DNA of 50,081 bases from a bacterium (GCA_016125385.1 WGLV01000053.1:1-50081); one strand, 5' to 3'; counted from the stretch's first letter, positions 16,185 to 25,649 are shown. Numbers and translations are program-made. The notes: a model not told the origin generated them from the letters alone.

Positions 16185-16457
16185 ATGCCAAATCATAGAT
16201 CGACTGAAAAAAGCCTTCGCAAAAACCAGAAGCGCCGCGATCACAACATCGACGCCATGTCAAAACTGCGGACGCTCGTTAAAAAAGTGCGCGTGGCAAT
16301 CAGTAACAACAATCAGGAAGAAGCCGAAGCCAGTCTGCGCGCCGCTGTTTCCGCGCTCGACACCGCCGCCAAGCGCAACATCATTCATCCCAGAAACGCG
16401 TCGCGGCGCAAATCGCGTCTGATGCACCAGGTCGCCCAGATGGGCCAGCAGCAGTAA
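16185..16457 (+). CDS. rpsT: ribosomal protein bS20
   Basis: ATG 16185 has GGGAG at 16172-16176. The 90-residue basic helical protein (STEKSLRKNQKRRDHNIDAMSKLRTLVKKV, AAKRNIIHPRNASRRKSRLMHQV) matches S20, which binds the 5' domain of 16S rRNA. It closes the operon where rplI (bL9) is usually found; no rplI is present in this window. Confidence 0.95.
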   Translation: MPNHRSTEKSLRKNQKRRDHNIDAMSKLRTLVKKVRVAISNNNQEEAEASLRAAVSALDTAAKRNIIHPRNASRRKSRLMHQVAQMGQQQ

Positions 16458-16480
16458 CCGCTTGAATACGCTTTCATACA

Positions 16481-16507
16481 AAAGGCCCCTGTTACGGGGC
16501 CTTTTTT
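16481..16507 (+). terminator. intrinsic terminator after rpsT
   Basis: AAAGGCCCC (16481-16489) pairs with GGGGCCTTT (16496-16504) around a 6-base loop, followed by T residues to 16507. It ends the rpsF-ssb-rpsR-rpsT operon. Confidence 0.9.
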
Positions 16508-16548
16508 GTTGAATCCGGTATGGAGATTCTCTGAACGACTTCATCTGA

Positions 16549-17295
16549 ATGAAAGAATCAACCATGAACGAACTGAATTTGCCTTCTCCTGCCGCCACCG
16601 TCATCGTCGCGGCGGGCCGAAGCCGCCGCATGGGAGGCGGACGCAACAAGGTGTTGAACCCGATGGCTGGGCGTCCTGTTCTGTCTTATGCGCTGCAAAC
16701 ATTTCAAAATCACGCCGCCGTATCCCATGTCATGATCGTTGGACGCGAAGACGACCGTGAAGAGATCTTGCGGATCGCGGATCGGTATTGCCCCAAGGCG
16801 CATGGACTCTTTACGCCGGGCGGCGCCGAACGATTCGATTCTGTGCGCAACGGACTGCGCGCGCTACGCGAGATCGCTCCCGCCGCCGTCCTGATTCACG
16901 ATGGCGCGCGCCCCTTCATCCAGCCCGATCACATTACCCGGTCGCTCGCCGCCTTGTCGCACGCCGAGGGGTGTGTGATCGGAGTGCCGTTAAAGGATAC
17001 TCTTAAAGAAACCGGAGAAGGATCGAGCGTGATTCAGACCCACGACCGCACCCGGTACTGGCTGGCTCAGACGCCGCAGACTTTTCGCTATGAAACCATC
17101 CTCAATGCGTATGAAGCCATTCAGCCGCCGCCCTATCCCACGGATGACGGCCAGGTGCTTGAACTCGCCGGAAAACCGGTCGTGATGGCCGAAGGATCAT
17201 ACCTCAACATGAAGATCACAACGCCGGAAGACGTCGCTCTCGCGGAAGCGATCCTGTCGATCCAAACCCGCATTGGCGAGTCGTTCAGAGCGTAA
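16549..17295 (+). CDS. ispD: 2-C-methyl-D-erythritol 4-phosphate cytidylyltransferase
   Basis: The product has up to 248 residues; ATG 16549 (MKESTMNEL) or ATG 16564 (MNELNLPS) may be the start, and neither has a clear ribosome site. The CTP-binding motif VIVAAGRSRRMGGGRNKVLNPMAGRPV, the GGAERFDSVRNGL loop, HDGARPFI, GVPLKDTLK and WLAQTPQTFRYETI, and TDDGQVLELAGKPV are all characteristic of IspD. It forms CDP-methylerythritol from MEP and CTP in the MEP isoprenoid pathway. It is directly followed by ispE. Confidence 0.95.
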   Translation: MKESTMNELNLPSPAATVIVAAGRSRRMGGGRNKVLNPMAGRPVLSYALQTFQNHAAVSHVMIVGREDDREEILRIADRYCPKAHGLFTPGGAERFDSVRNGLRALREIAPAAVLIHDGARPFIQPDHITRSLAALSHAEGCVIGVPLKDTLKETGEGSSVIQTHDRTRYWLAQTPQTFRYETILNAYEAIQPPPYPTDDGQVLELAGKPVVMAEGSYLNMKITTPEDVALAEAILSIQTRIGESFRA

Positions 17296-17327
17296 CGATA
17301 GATCGTGACAGTTAAATGGATACTGGA

Positions 17328-18185
17328 ATGAAAATCATCTCTCCTGCGAAAATCAACCTGTTCCTCAGCATCCGTGGTGTGCGTGACGATGGCTATCATC
17401 TGCTGGACATGATCAACGCCAAGGTTTCGCTTCATGATGAAATTCTGATCGATCGGACGGATTCGCCCGGCGTCGTTCTTTCTTGTTCGGATCCAACGGT
17501 TCCTGTGGATGAACGAAACACCGTTCATAAAGCTGCCAGCCGTTTTCTGACGAAAACCAATGCGGACTACGGCGTCTCCATCCATATTGAAAAGCGCATT
17601 CCACATGGGGCCGGGCTGGGAGGCGGCAGCGGAAACGCGGGATCGGTTTTAGCCGCGCTGAATAATTCGGCGCCTGCGCCGCTTGCTCGTGCGGATCTCA
17701 TGCATATTGCTGAGTCCATTGGAGCCGATGTACCGTTTTTTCTCGAGCCGGGTTGTTGCTTTGTCGGTGGAGTGGGGGAAGACGTTCAACCGCTACGTGT
17801 TCCTTCGGAAACCGCCCCGTTGAGCGTGGTGATCGTCAGCCCGGATGAGGCGGTTTCGACCCGTGACGCCTATTCGTTATGGGATCAGTATTCCGATCGC
17901 GAGACCCGCGATCCGGATCCGTTGCTGAACGTATTGCGGGAAGGCCGCCTGGGCGCCGTTGCGCCGTTGCTGTTCAATTCTTTTGAAGCCGTGATATTCC
18001 CGCGCTACGCCATTGTTCAAAAGACGTATCGCGTTTTTTGCGAGCTCTCGCCCACGCCGCCGCGCATGACGGGTTCGGGTTCCAATCTGTTCAGTCTGCA
18101 TGAAAGCGATGATGAAGCTCTTCGCGTGGCTGAGTCTCTCACTGCGCGATCCATCCGCGCACAAGCGCATCGTTTGATCTTATAA
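17328..18185 (+). CDS. ispE: 4-diphosphocytidyl-2-C-methyl-D-erythritol kinase
   Basis: ATG 17328 (MKIISPAKINLFLSIRG) is the usual IspE N-terminus; the frame also opens four codons earlier at ATG 17316. The GHMP kinase features are the AKINLFL lysine, the glycine-rich ATP loop PHGAGLGGGSGNAGSVLAALN, and IGADVPFFLEPGCCFVGGVGE carrying the catalytic Asp; near the end is MTGSGSNLFSL. It phosphorylates CDP-methylerythritol in the MEP pathway. ispD and ispE are adjacent and in the same direction, so they are likely one transcript. Confidence 0.95.
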   Translation: MKIISPAKINLFLSIRGVRDDGYHLLDMINAKVSLHDEILIDRTDSPGVVLSCSDPTVPVDERNTVHKAASRFLTKTNADYGVSIHIEKRIPHGAGLGGGSGNAGSVLAALNNSAPAPLARADLMHIAESIGADVPFFLEPGCCFVGGVGEDVQPLRVPSETAPLSVVIVSPDEAVSTRDAYSLWDQYSDRETRDPDPLLNVLREGRLGAVAPLLFNSFEAVIFPRYAIVQKTYRVFCELSPTPPRMTGSGSNLFSLHESDDEALRVAESLTARSIRAQAHRLIL

Positions 18186-18269
18186 TCGCTCGTTGATGAA
18201 AGTAATTGTCTTTCGGTTTGATTCAGAGTACATTGGCTGTCTTATCGACGATGCGGGGAGCAAGCGTCT

Positions 18270-18905
18270 TTGAACAAACAGTCTCGAATCTTTGTGTATG
18301 GCGCGGGTGGTCACGGCAAGGTGGTGCTTGACATCCTTCTCGCCGGTGGAGCGAATGTCGCTGCTGTATTGGATGACAATGCCGCGAGGGAGGGAGAATC
18401 GATATGGGGCGTTCCCGTCTTGCACGCGCACGCCGCCGCGGAGAGTCTTCCCGCGCAGGGTGTAACCAGCGGTGTGATCGCCATTGGTGACAACCACGCT
18501 CGCGTCCGTGTCGCGGCTCAGTTACGTTTGCAGGGTTTCAACCTGATCGCGGCGATTCATCCACGCGCCAACGTTGCGCCTAGCGCAGTGGTTGGCGAGG
18601 GAACCGTTGTGATGGCGGGCGCGGTAATCAACCCTGACGCCGTGATTGGACCCAACTGCATCATTAATTCCAACGCGACCGTCGAGCATGACAACCGCCT
18701 TGGCGAAGGCGTTCATCTCTCGCCCGGCGTCCAGCTGGGAGGCTGCGTTACGATTGATGCGATGACGCACATCGGTCTGGGCGCGTCGGTCCTTCCCGGT
18801 CTTCATATTGGCGCGAACGTCGTCATCGGCGCGGGCGCTGTCGTTTTGACGGATATTCCCGATAACGTTACGGCGGTTGGCGTCCCCGCGAAATTCATCA
18901 AGTAA
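18270..18905 (+). CDS. NeuD/PglD-like sugar O-acyltransferase
   Basis: The start is TTG 18270 with GGGGAG nine bases before it. The 211-residue protein has an N-terminal Rossmann-like half (IFVYGAGGHGKVVLDIL, VPVLHAH, VIAIGDNHARVRVAAQL) and a left-handed beta-helix made of hexapeptide repeats (NVAPSAVVGEGTVVMAGAVINPDAVIGPNCIIN, NATVEHDNRLGEGVHLSPGVQLGG, TVGIGLGASVLPG-like turns). These features define NeuD/PglD N- or O-acetyltransferases acting on sugars or sugar nucleotides, often for capsule, O-antigen or glycoprotein glycans. Downstream is a long non-coding repeat region; no sugar pathway gene adjoins it. Confidence 0.85.
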   Translation: MNKQSRIFVYGAGGHGKVVLDILLAGGANVAAVLDDNAAREGESIWGVPVLHAHAAAESLPAQGVTSGVIAIGDNHARVRVAAQLRLQGFNLIAAIHPRANVAPSAVVGEGTVVMAGAVINPDAVIGPNCIINSNATVEHDNRLGEGVHLSPGVQLGGCVTIDAMTHIGLGASVLPGLHIGANVVIGAGAVVLTDIPDNVTAVGVPAKFIK

Positions 18906-19156
18906 AAAAATAGCAGCGAGAATTCACCTGGAGCGTTTTCCAAAAGGGTGTTCGGATTCAGACCCCCTTGTGAATTCATTTTCTTTTTTATGCAGCGGCT
19001 GGCAGTTCGCCCTGTCAGGGGCGGGTGTTGGCAAGCCCAGCCTTTCAAGGCTGGCTCCGTCACCAAGCCATTTGATTCACCCAACCCAAAGTTGTGGCCC
19101 CGGCGCCTCGCCGGGGAATTCAGACAAAAAGAGTTCAACTTCCCTCAATCCGCGCC
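18906..19156. other. non-coding stretch with several hairpins
   Basis: No gene is seen between the acyltransferase and the repeat pair. At least three strong hairpins occur: CGCCC/GGGCG around 19009-19023, CCAGCC/GGCTGG around 19037-19052, and CCCCGGCG/CGCCGGGG (8 bp, 3-base loop) at 19098-19116. None is followed by a strong T-tract. The segment is flanked by convergent genes and may act as a bidirectional transcription-stop zone. Confidence 0.5.
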
Positions 19157-19332
19157 ACATCCGGCCCAACGAGGCCGGTCAAAGTCCTGTGGAGAAAACT
19201 CATTCCAAACAGAGACTGACACTCTAAATGTAGAGACATTCCCGTTTGCGTTTCTGGGCCACATCCGGCCCAACGAGGCCGGTCAAAGTACTGTGAAGAA
19301 ATCTCATTTCAAACAGGAACTGACGCTGTCAG
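19157..19332 (-). repeat. two copies of the ~104-111-bp repeat family
   Basis: Two units begin with ACATCCGGCCCAACGAGGCC at 19157 and 19261 (spacing 104 bases). Each contains the hairpin CCGGCC-CAACGA-GGCCGG, a TCAAAGT(C/A)CTGTG box and CTCATTYCAAACAG. The last unit ends in CTGAC-GCT-GTCAG (19320-19332), which runs into the stop codon of the symporter gene (complement of 19329-19331). The same family forms the array at 46022-46474. Read on the minus strand, the units follow directly behind the symporter gene. Confidence 0.75.
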
Positions 19333-21182
19333 TGTTCGGGGGCCTCATCGATGTCCACCGCCGGGCCGAATCCTTCCGGTTCGCGAATTGAGTCGATCAT
19401 GTCCTGGACGGGTTGAGATGGCGGCGCGAATAACGGCGTCAGCGACAGCGTTACCGCGAAGTTGATCGCCATTCCCAGAACGCCGACTCCTTGCGGATTC
19501 AAGCCATTCGTCAACACGCCAAACGTCCACGCGGGCATTTTAAAGAAAACGCAGGCGATGATGTAAAACGCGGTAAAGCTGATTCCACATAACATCCCCG
19601 CGATAGCGGGAACCGTTCCGACTCGCCGGCTGAAAATACCCAGAACGATGACCGGAAAGAAACTGGCCGCCGCCAGCCCAAAAGCGAATGCGACGACCTG
19701 ACTGACGAAGCCCGGTGGATAGATGCCGAAGATGCCGGCGATGATCACCGCGACGCCGATTACTCCGCGTCCAACCAGCAGGCGCTGGCGTTCCGTGGCT
19801 CGTGGATTGATGATCCGGTAATAAAGATCGTGTGCGACGCTTGATGAGATAACCAGTAACAGGCCGCTCGCCGTCGAAAGCGCCGCCGCAAGCCCGCCGG
19901 CGGCCACAAATGCGATGATCCAGTTGGCGAGTTCAGCCATCTCCGGCGCGGCGAGTACGATGATATCGCGGTCGGGGCCCGACAACCCGCGCTCGCGTAA
20001 GTCCAGTCTTCCGTCGGCGCCGGCGCCGCCCGATGAGTCGAGCCATTGCTGATGGGCTCGCAGGACTTCGCCGAGTTCCACGGACGACAGGTTCCCGCTT
20101 CGATAGATTTCGTTATCGTCGCCCGATGAGTATCGAAGAAGTCCATCGCCGTTATCCAGCCATAAAATCAGGCCTGTTTTTCGCCAGTTGACGAACCAGC
20201 CGGGCAGCTCCGCCTCGCTTTTCCCGTTCAGGCTTTCGATCATGTAATACCGCGCGAAAACCGCTGTGGCGGGTGCGGTGAGGTAGAGGCAGGCGATAAA
20301 AAAGAGCGCCCAGAAAGCGCTCCAGCGAGCCGATCGTACGGTACGTACCGTGTAAAACCGCACGATGACGTGAGGGAGCCCGGCGGTTCCTACCATCATC
20401 GCCAGCGTTACGCAGAAAATATTGATCATGTCCCACGATCCGGTGAACGCCTGCGTATACGATTGAAAGCCGAGATCGTGTTGAACCTGGTTCAGTTTGT
20501 CGAGCAGAAATACGTTCTCACCGCCCGCAAGTTCCGGTCTCAGTTCAGCGCCTAATCCCGCCTGCGGAAGCCAGTGTCCGGTGAGTTTAAAACTGATGGC
20601 GATGGCGGGAACCAGGTATGCGGTGATCAGCACCCAGTATTGCGCGACTTGCGTCCAGGTAATGCCCTTCATGCCGCCCAGCGTGGCGTAGATGAACACG
20701 ATTGCCATACCGATGACGACGCCCACGGTGATATCGACTTCAAGAAACCGGCTGAAGACAACGCCGACTCCACGCATCTGTCCCGCTACGTAGGTGAAAC
20801 TGACGAAGATCGCGCATACCACCGCCGCACAACGCGCCAGATTCGACTCGTAGCGGTCGCCGACGAAGTCAGGGACGGTGAAATGACCGAATTTACGCAG
20901 ATACGGCGCCAGCAGCAGCGCCAGCAACACGTAACCGCCGGTCCAGCCGATCAGATAACATCCCCCCGCGAAGCCCATGGTTGAGATCAACCCCGCCATG
21001 GAGATGAATGAAGCAGCGCTCATCCAGTCCGCCGCTGTCGCCATCCCGTTGGCGATGGCGGGCACGCCTCGGCCCGCTACGTAAAATCCTTTCGTGTCAC
21101 GAACGCGGCTGATCCAGGCGATAAACAGATACAGGGCGAAAGTCAGCCCCACGAAGATATACGTCCATCCCATCACGCTCAT
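19329..21182 (-). CDS. VC_2705/ActP-type sodium:solute symporter, large subunit
   Basis: The 617-residue protein has about 13 membrane helices and the SSS-family motifs GRGVPAIANGMATAADWMSAASFISMAG, GGYVLLALLLAPYLRKFGHFTVPDFVGDRYES and GGLAAALSTASGLLLVISSSVAHDLYYR. A ~100-residue hydrophilic insert between helices (about residues 320-420, with WFVNWRKTGLILWLDNGDG and DRDIIVLAAPEMAELANWI) is typical of the VC_2705 subfamily. It probably imports a monocarboxylate such as acetate or lactate with Na+. It is co-transcribed with the DUF4212 gene just upstream (three-base gap). Confidence 0.9.
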   Translation of the reverse strand: MSVMGWTYIFVGLTFALYLFIAWISRVRDTKGFYVAGRGVPAIANGMATAADWMSAASFISMAGLISTMGFAGGCYLIGWTGGYVLLALLLAPYLRKFGHFTVPDFVGDRYESNLARCAAVVCAIFVSFTYVAGQMRGVGVVFSRFLEVDITVGVVIGMAIVFIYATLGGMKGITWTQVAQYWVLITAYLVPAIAISFKLTGHWLPQAGLGAELRPELAGGENVFLLDKLNQVQHDLGFQSYTQAFTGSWDMINIFCVTLAMMVGTAGLPHVIVRFYTVRTVRSARWSAFWALFFIACLYLTAPATAVFARYYMIESLNGKSEAELPGWFVNWRKTGLILWLDNGDGLLRYSSGDDNEIYRSGNLSSVELGEVLRAHQQWLDSSGGAGADGRLDLRERGLSGPDRDIIVLAAPEMAELANWIIAFVAAGGLAAALSTASGLLLVISSSVAHDLYYRIINPRATERQRLLVGRGVIGVAVIIAGIFGIYPPGFVSQVVAFAFGLAAASFFPVIVLGIFSRRVGTVPAIAGMLCGISFTAFYIIACVFFKMPAWTFGVLTNGLNPQGVGVLGMAINFAVTLSLTPLFAPPSQPVQDMIDSIREPEGFGPAVDIDEAPEH

Positions 21183-21185
21183 GGT

Positions 21186-21539
21186 TTACCGGTCCCCTTT
21201 CCGCTTGATCGCTTCCAGTTCGGCGTGATGGCGGGCGTCAAGAATATTCATCCAGACGCAATACACCAGAATCAGCGCCACGAATACCAGAATCGCGCCC
21301 TGATGAGCGAACCAGAATCCGAGTGGGTACCCGGTGTGCAGAAAGTGAAAGCGATTCAAAACGCCGGCCAGAAGGACGCCGCAGCCCAGACCCGCGAGGG
21401 CCCATACGGAAAGAAGAATCGCCATGACCTTCAGGTTGGCTTTCCAATAGCGGTCAAGAACTTCATGAATTTCGTTCCGCGTGTTCGCTTCCGCTGTTGT
21501 TGCAGTTGTTTCTGCATGATTGGAGAATTCGTCGTTCAT
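21186..21539 (-). CDS. DUF4212 small subunit of the sodium:solute symporter
   Basis: The start is ATG (complement of 21537-21539) with GGGGAG before it. The 117-residue protein has two membrane helices and the family pattern YWKANLKVMAILLSVWALAGLGCGVLLAG, YPLGFWFAHQGAILVFVALILVYCVWMNILDA. DUF4212 proteins pair with VC_2705-type symporters. An acidic Thr/Asn/Glu-rich N-terminus of about 25 residues precedes the first helix. It is immediately upstream of the symporter gene. Confidence 0.9.
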   Translation of the reverse strand: MNDEFSNHAETTATTAEANTRNEIHEVLDRYWKANLKVMAILLSVWALAGLGCGVLLAGVLNRFHFLHTGYPLGFWFAHQGAILVFVALILVYCVWMNILDARHHAELEAIKRKGDR

Positions 21540-22119
21540 GATCTCGCTCCCCGATAGATGATAAAAAAACAGAGAATCAAATCCCGCCTCAAAGGCGGAT
21601 TCATCTTGCCTTGCGATGGACGGATGAGGCAACACTATAGGCGGGTAATTCGCGTATGTCGATAGATTTTATTAATTTTATCGTAATATTAAAGTGAAAT
21701 TTATTGGATATATGCTTGTTATGAATAGTGATAATCCTTGCGAGGAACAGGAAGGGGTTCCGCTCGGACGGCTCAAATTGAGTGCATGACAGGCTCGATA
21801 GCAGGAATGTGAGGGTGAAAATAGACTATCAGGGATAAATAACCGGGATTTGAAGACCCAATGAAACATATGAACAGGTCGTATTTCTCTAAATCCTTTT
21901 AAGATTTATATTTAAACAATCATGACGATTTGATCAGGAAATGTTCATAAATTTAACCGTATGCAGGGTGTGTTTTAGCATGATTCGCTTATAATATAGT
22001 ATGAATGTATGTTTTACTGGATGGAGATTTTTTATAGAGTAATCTTTTGTGCTATCTATCTATATTGTATCGATTCTATGTGATCGCGTGAAATATGGGG
22101 CCAGGATCGATCCATATTT
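21540..22119. other. AT-rich divergent intergenic region
   Basis: 580 bases separate the DUF4212 gene (minus strand) from the kinase gene (plus strand). It is clearly more AT-rich than its surroundings and carries no convincing reading frame. TATAAT at 21990-21995 is a candidate -10 for the kinase gene without a good -35. It most likely holds the two divergent promoters. Confidence 0.5.
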
Positions 22120-24081
22120 ATGAATGAAAACCATGAACACCCTTCGTTGATTGACTCATTGCGCTTCCGGGCGCTGGCGGAAACCTGTGCGATTGGCATT
22201 TGGCAGCTGAACCCTCAAGGGTACACCGATTTCATCAACGAATACCTGTGTCAACTGCTGGGATACGAAGGCCCTTCTGATTTTAAAGAACGCCATGTAT
22301 CGCAGTTTTACCCGCCGGATGTCTATCGAACCGTTCTTGAGCCGGAATTGGCGAAGCGTCAAAAAGGGCTCTCGTCACAGTATTCAACCGATCTGCTCCG
22401 CAAAGACGGAACCTTATGCCATGTTCTGATTACCGGCGCCCCGTTGAAAAACGACGCGGGCGAGATAATCGGCTTTCTCGGCCTTTTTACGGATCTGACC
22501 GAACGCCGCCACGCTGAAAAGGCGCTCGCTAAAAGTGAAAAGCGCTATCGCATGCTTCTGGATGCCATGCATGAGGGCGTCTGGACGCTGGACGCGGATG
22601 ACCGCTTGACCTACGGCAATCGCAGCCTGGCCAGAATGCTGGGCTTTGAACCGGAAGAATTAATCGGAAAGTCTGTTTTCGAATTTCTTCCCCAACACCA
22701 GATCGATGAAACCCGAGAGCGTCTTGAGCGCCGCCATAAGGGAATTCCCGAACAGTATGTTTTTACCTTTCATAGCGCGGATGGCAGAGATGTAACCGCT
22801 TTGGTCAACTCGGTTCCATACCTGGATGACGCGGGAAACTATACGGGGCTGCTGGCGGTCGCGGTGGATATCACTGACCGAAAACGGCTTGAACAGGAAA
22901 AAGAAAAACTGCAACTGCAGTTCATGCAGAGCCAGAAACTGGAGGCTTTAGGATCGTTAGCCGCCGGTATCGCGCATGATTTTAATAATCTGATTATGGC
23001 CATCAATGGTTATGCGGAACTGTTGAAACTGCGTCTGGGTGAGAGCGACGCGAACTACGCGGATGTGAATGAAATCCATAAAGCGGGAGAGCGAGCCGCC
23101 GGATTAACGCGCCAGTTGCTGGTGTTCAGCCGGCAGCAACAACTCGAAGCGTCGCTGATTAAGATAAACGATGTAATCGGCGAAATGAGCAACCTGTTGA
23201 AAAGGCTGATCGGCGAGCACATCAAATTTACCGTTTCGCTTGATCCGGGCGCGGGGTGTATTCATGCCGACCAGACGCAACTGGAGCAAATGATCGTCAA
23301 TCTGGCCGTAAACGCCCGCGACGCCATGCCTGGTGGAGGCGCGCTGCACATCGAAACCGCTCGAATCGAATTGGATCAACTGTTTCTCGACCGCTATCCC
23401 AATCTCAAACCGGGTGAATACGTTCGCCTCACCGTTCACGATACGGGGATGGGGATGGATGAATCGGTGATCGAACATATTTTCGAGCCGTTTTTCACGA
23501 CCAAATCGACCGGTATGGGAACCGGGCTTGGTCTATCTATGGTGTATGGATTCGTCAAGCAGTGCGAAGGCGAAATCGATGTGATCAGCGTGAAAGGCGA
23601 AGGGACGAAGTTTTTGGTCTATCTTCCCGCTGAGATCGAAACGATCGGCTCTGATCAAACCGATCAACCAATCTCATCGATTCGCGGCCATGAAACCATC
23701 CTGCTGGTCGAAGATGAAATCCTGGTACGCAACCTGATCGCCCGCCTGCTTCAGAAATGGGGATTTACCGTTCTGACGGCTTCTGATGGAATGGAAGGCG
23801 CCAGGTTTTGCAAAGAATATCAAAGCGGTATCGATCTGATGATAACGGATATGGTGATGCCCCGCATGAGCGGCGTGGAACTGGCTCAACGAGCATTGGC
23901 TTTACGTCCTGACATGCGGCTGATTTTTATGACTGGCTATACGGACAGCGACGTTCTTGAAGATGATCGCAGGCGTTATGCGAATTTGTGGCTGCAAAAA
24001 CCGTTTTCCACTGAAGCGCTCGCTCAAAAAATCAAATGGGCCTTAAGCAATGATGATGCGAAAATCGCCAATATCTTGTAG
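22120..24081 (+). CDS. hybrid sensor histidine kinase, PAS-PAS-HisKA-HATPase-REC
   Basis: The 653-residue cytoplasmic kinase has two PAS domains (about 15-135 and 142-255), a HisKA helix with the phospho-acceptor His286 in AHDFNNLIMAI, a catalytic ATPase domain (NLAVNARDAMPGGG, VHDTGMGM, GTGLGLSMVYG) and a C-terminal receiver whose acceptor is Asp577 (LMITDMVMP). It senses a small molecule, redox state or light through PAS and relays phosphate to its own receiver and on to a partner. No membrane helices are seen. No response regulator with a DNA-binding domain is next to it. Confidence 0.9.
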   Translation: MNENHEHPSLIDSLRFRALAETCAIGIWQLNPQGYTDFINEYLCQLLGYEGPSDFKERHVSQFYPPDVYRTVLEPELAKRQKGLSSQYSTDLLRKDGTLCHVLITGAPLKNDAGEIIGFLGLFTDLTERRHAEKALAKSEKRYRMLLDAMHEGVWTLDADDRLTYGNRSLARMLGFEPEELIGKSVFEFLPQHQIDETRERLERRHKGIPEQYVFTFHSADGRDVTALVNSVPYLDDAGNYTGLLAVAVDITDRKRLEQEKEKLQLQFMQSQKLEALGSLAAGIAHDFNNLIMAINGYAELLKLRLGESDANYADVNEIHKAGERAAGLTRQLLVFSRQQQLEASLIKINDVIGEMSNLLKRLIGEHIKFTVSLDPGAGCIHADQTQLEQMIVNLAVNARDAMPGGGALHIETARIELDQLFLDRYPNLKPGEYVRLTVHDTGMGMDESVIEHIFEPFFTTKSTGMGTGLGLSMVYGFVKQCEGEIDVISVKGEGTKFLVYLPAEIETIGSDQTDQPISSIRGHETILLVEDEILVRNLIARLLQKWGFTVLTASDGMEGARFCKEYQSGIDLMITDMVMPRMSGVELAQRALALRPDMRLIFMTGYTDSDVLEDDRRRYANLWLQKPFSTEALAQKIKWALSNDDAKIANIL

Positions 24082-24146
24082 TATTCGAATGCCGAAATGA
24101 TGAATTGCTTGAAGTCCTGAATTACAACGGAAAGGTATTCAGAAAT

Positions 24147-25649
24147 TTAATGAAAGGTATGATTGTTTATTGAAGTGCGAGAATTTTTAGAAATGAGAAA
24201 AATAGCAAGGAATATTGGAATTGTGTTCGTCAGAACTTGAATGATGGTCGTTCCTAATTCTCTCTCCATGAGCATATACGACACCGGGAAAAGAATATGA
24301 ATATAAATCAGCAGAATATTTTTATTGTTTTTTAAATGGGGCTTGAAGCTGATATAAAAGCAACGTAACGCCTTCCCCAGAAAAAACATTCCCGTCAGAA
24401 CTCCCGCTATACCGAAATTCCAGTAGAGTTCCGCGAAAAAACCGGGCGGAACCCCGCTGGGTATGTCTTCCGAGATTCCATATACCTTTTGCGAAACCAG
24501 AATGCCGATCGTCAGAATGGGCTTGCCAGGCCAAACCGTTCGTGGAATCGGCGCCACCAGCCATAAAAAAAAGGTTTTTCCGTATTCGTAAGGCAACAGG
24601 TCCGGAACGGCGTCGATGATCAGCGATGTTTTGATAATACCGAAAAAGTTTCGATTCCCCACGACGGTGTCGATAAACTTTCCGCGTATCGCGGAGGCGT
24701 CAAACGTCCCGTCGCTCGATATCCCGCTTGAAAGAGCGCTTTGCGGTGATTGGGATTGTCCTTTGCGTAACTGAGCCATGCCAAAAAACAAGACTAAAAA
24801 TACGGCTCCTACGGTTAAAAATATTCTGGGCGGGATGGGCTTCCATGCGTAATGAACGACCATGCACAAATACATCATGAACATGGCGATTTCAAATCGG
24901 CTGCTGTTTAAATAGGGTGGGAATAAAGCGAGAAGCCCCGAGGCGATCGTTAAGCCTCCAAAAGCTGAAAACCATGATTTTCGCGTATGAATCATGTACG
25001 TTAATAAAATCAGAAATGAGGGCCTCGACAACGACATTCCCCAGCGATAATACGCCAGTGGAGTGAATTTTCCATCTTCTACTTTCAGAAACCGCTTGCG
25101 TGATAAGTCCCAGAAATCGTTGATTTGAATGTTCATCGCACGCATGTACAGAGCAATGAATACGAGAGTGATTCCCATAAAAATCACACTCGTGGCGAAA
25201 AGGCGTTTTTCACTCCAGCGGTCAGAAAAGATGCGCCGTAATGGTTTGAGCGATACGCGCGGAGTTCGCGTTGAATATCCGGCCACGAATGCCAATAAAC
25301 CCATGAGGATGATCGTCCCGCCTGTGACGACCACGCTCAACGGGCGGCCGATCAAAATGAACATATTTAAAATCATGTCATCCAGAAGAATCACATAGAA
25401 CGAGCGGAACGTAACGCCAAATAAAGTCGTCAGTATCAAAAATGTCAGTGGTTCAAATAAATCGTATTGTTTTCGAATCAGAATCGGAATAAATAAAATA
25501 GCGGACGCCGACACGCCAATCAGGCAAATCGTTGCCTTCTCGGTTTTTAAAAATAATGTCAATAAAGGGAGCAGGGTGAAAAGCAGAAACACGCCCAATA
25601 GAACGGACAGTTGGAGCATTTTTAACTTATTGAAAGCAGGCAACGTCAT
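24147..25649 (-). CDS. Wzy-like polysaccharide polymerase, membrane protein
   Basis: The product has 500 residues from ATG (complement of 25647-25649); an earlier in-frame ATG at 25751 would add a polar 34-residue N-terminus of poor quality. About 12 hydrophobic helices and a long periplasmic loop are seen. The C-terminal part contains GKTFFLWLVAPIPRTVWPGKPILTIG and PSGVPPGFFAELYWNFGIAG, which is typical of O-antigen/oligosaccharide repeat-unit polymerases. It would join lipid-linked glycan units. It stands alone, without glycosyltransferases nearby. Confidence 0.75.
   Translation of the reverse strand: MTLPAFNKLKMLQLSVLLGVFLLFTLLPLLTLFLKTEKATICLIGVSASAILFIPILIRKQYDLFEPLTFLILTTLFGVTFRSFYVILLDDMILNMFILIGRPLSVVVTGGTIILMGLLAFVAGYSTRTPRVSLKPLRRIFSDRWSEKRLFATSVIFMGITLVFIALYMRAMNIQINDFWDLSRKRFLKVEDGKFTPLAYYRWGMSLSRPSFLILLTYMIHTRKSWFSAFGGLTIASGLLALFPPYLNSSRFEIAMFMMYLCMVVHYAWKPIPPRIFLTVGAVFLVLFFGMAQLRKGQSQSPQSALSSGISSDGTFDASAIRGKFIDTVVGNRNFFGIIKTSLIIDAVPDLLPYEYGKTFFLWLVAPIPRTVWPGKPILTIGILVSQKVYGISEDIPSGVPPGFFAELYWNFGIAGVLTGMFFLGKALRCFYISFKPHLKNNKNILLIYIHILFPVSYMLMERELGTTIIQVLTNTIPIFLAIFLISKNSRTSINNHTFH

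Noticed and set aside
19749-20146. Alternative frames within the symporter
   Set aside because: They lack start signals and overlap a conserved transporter gene completely.
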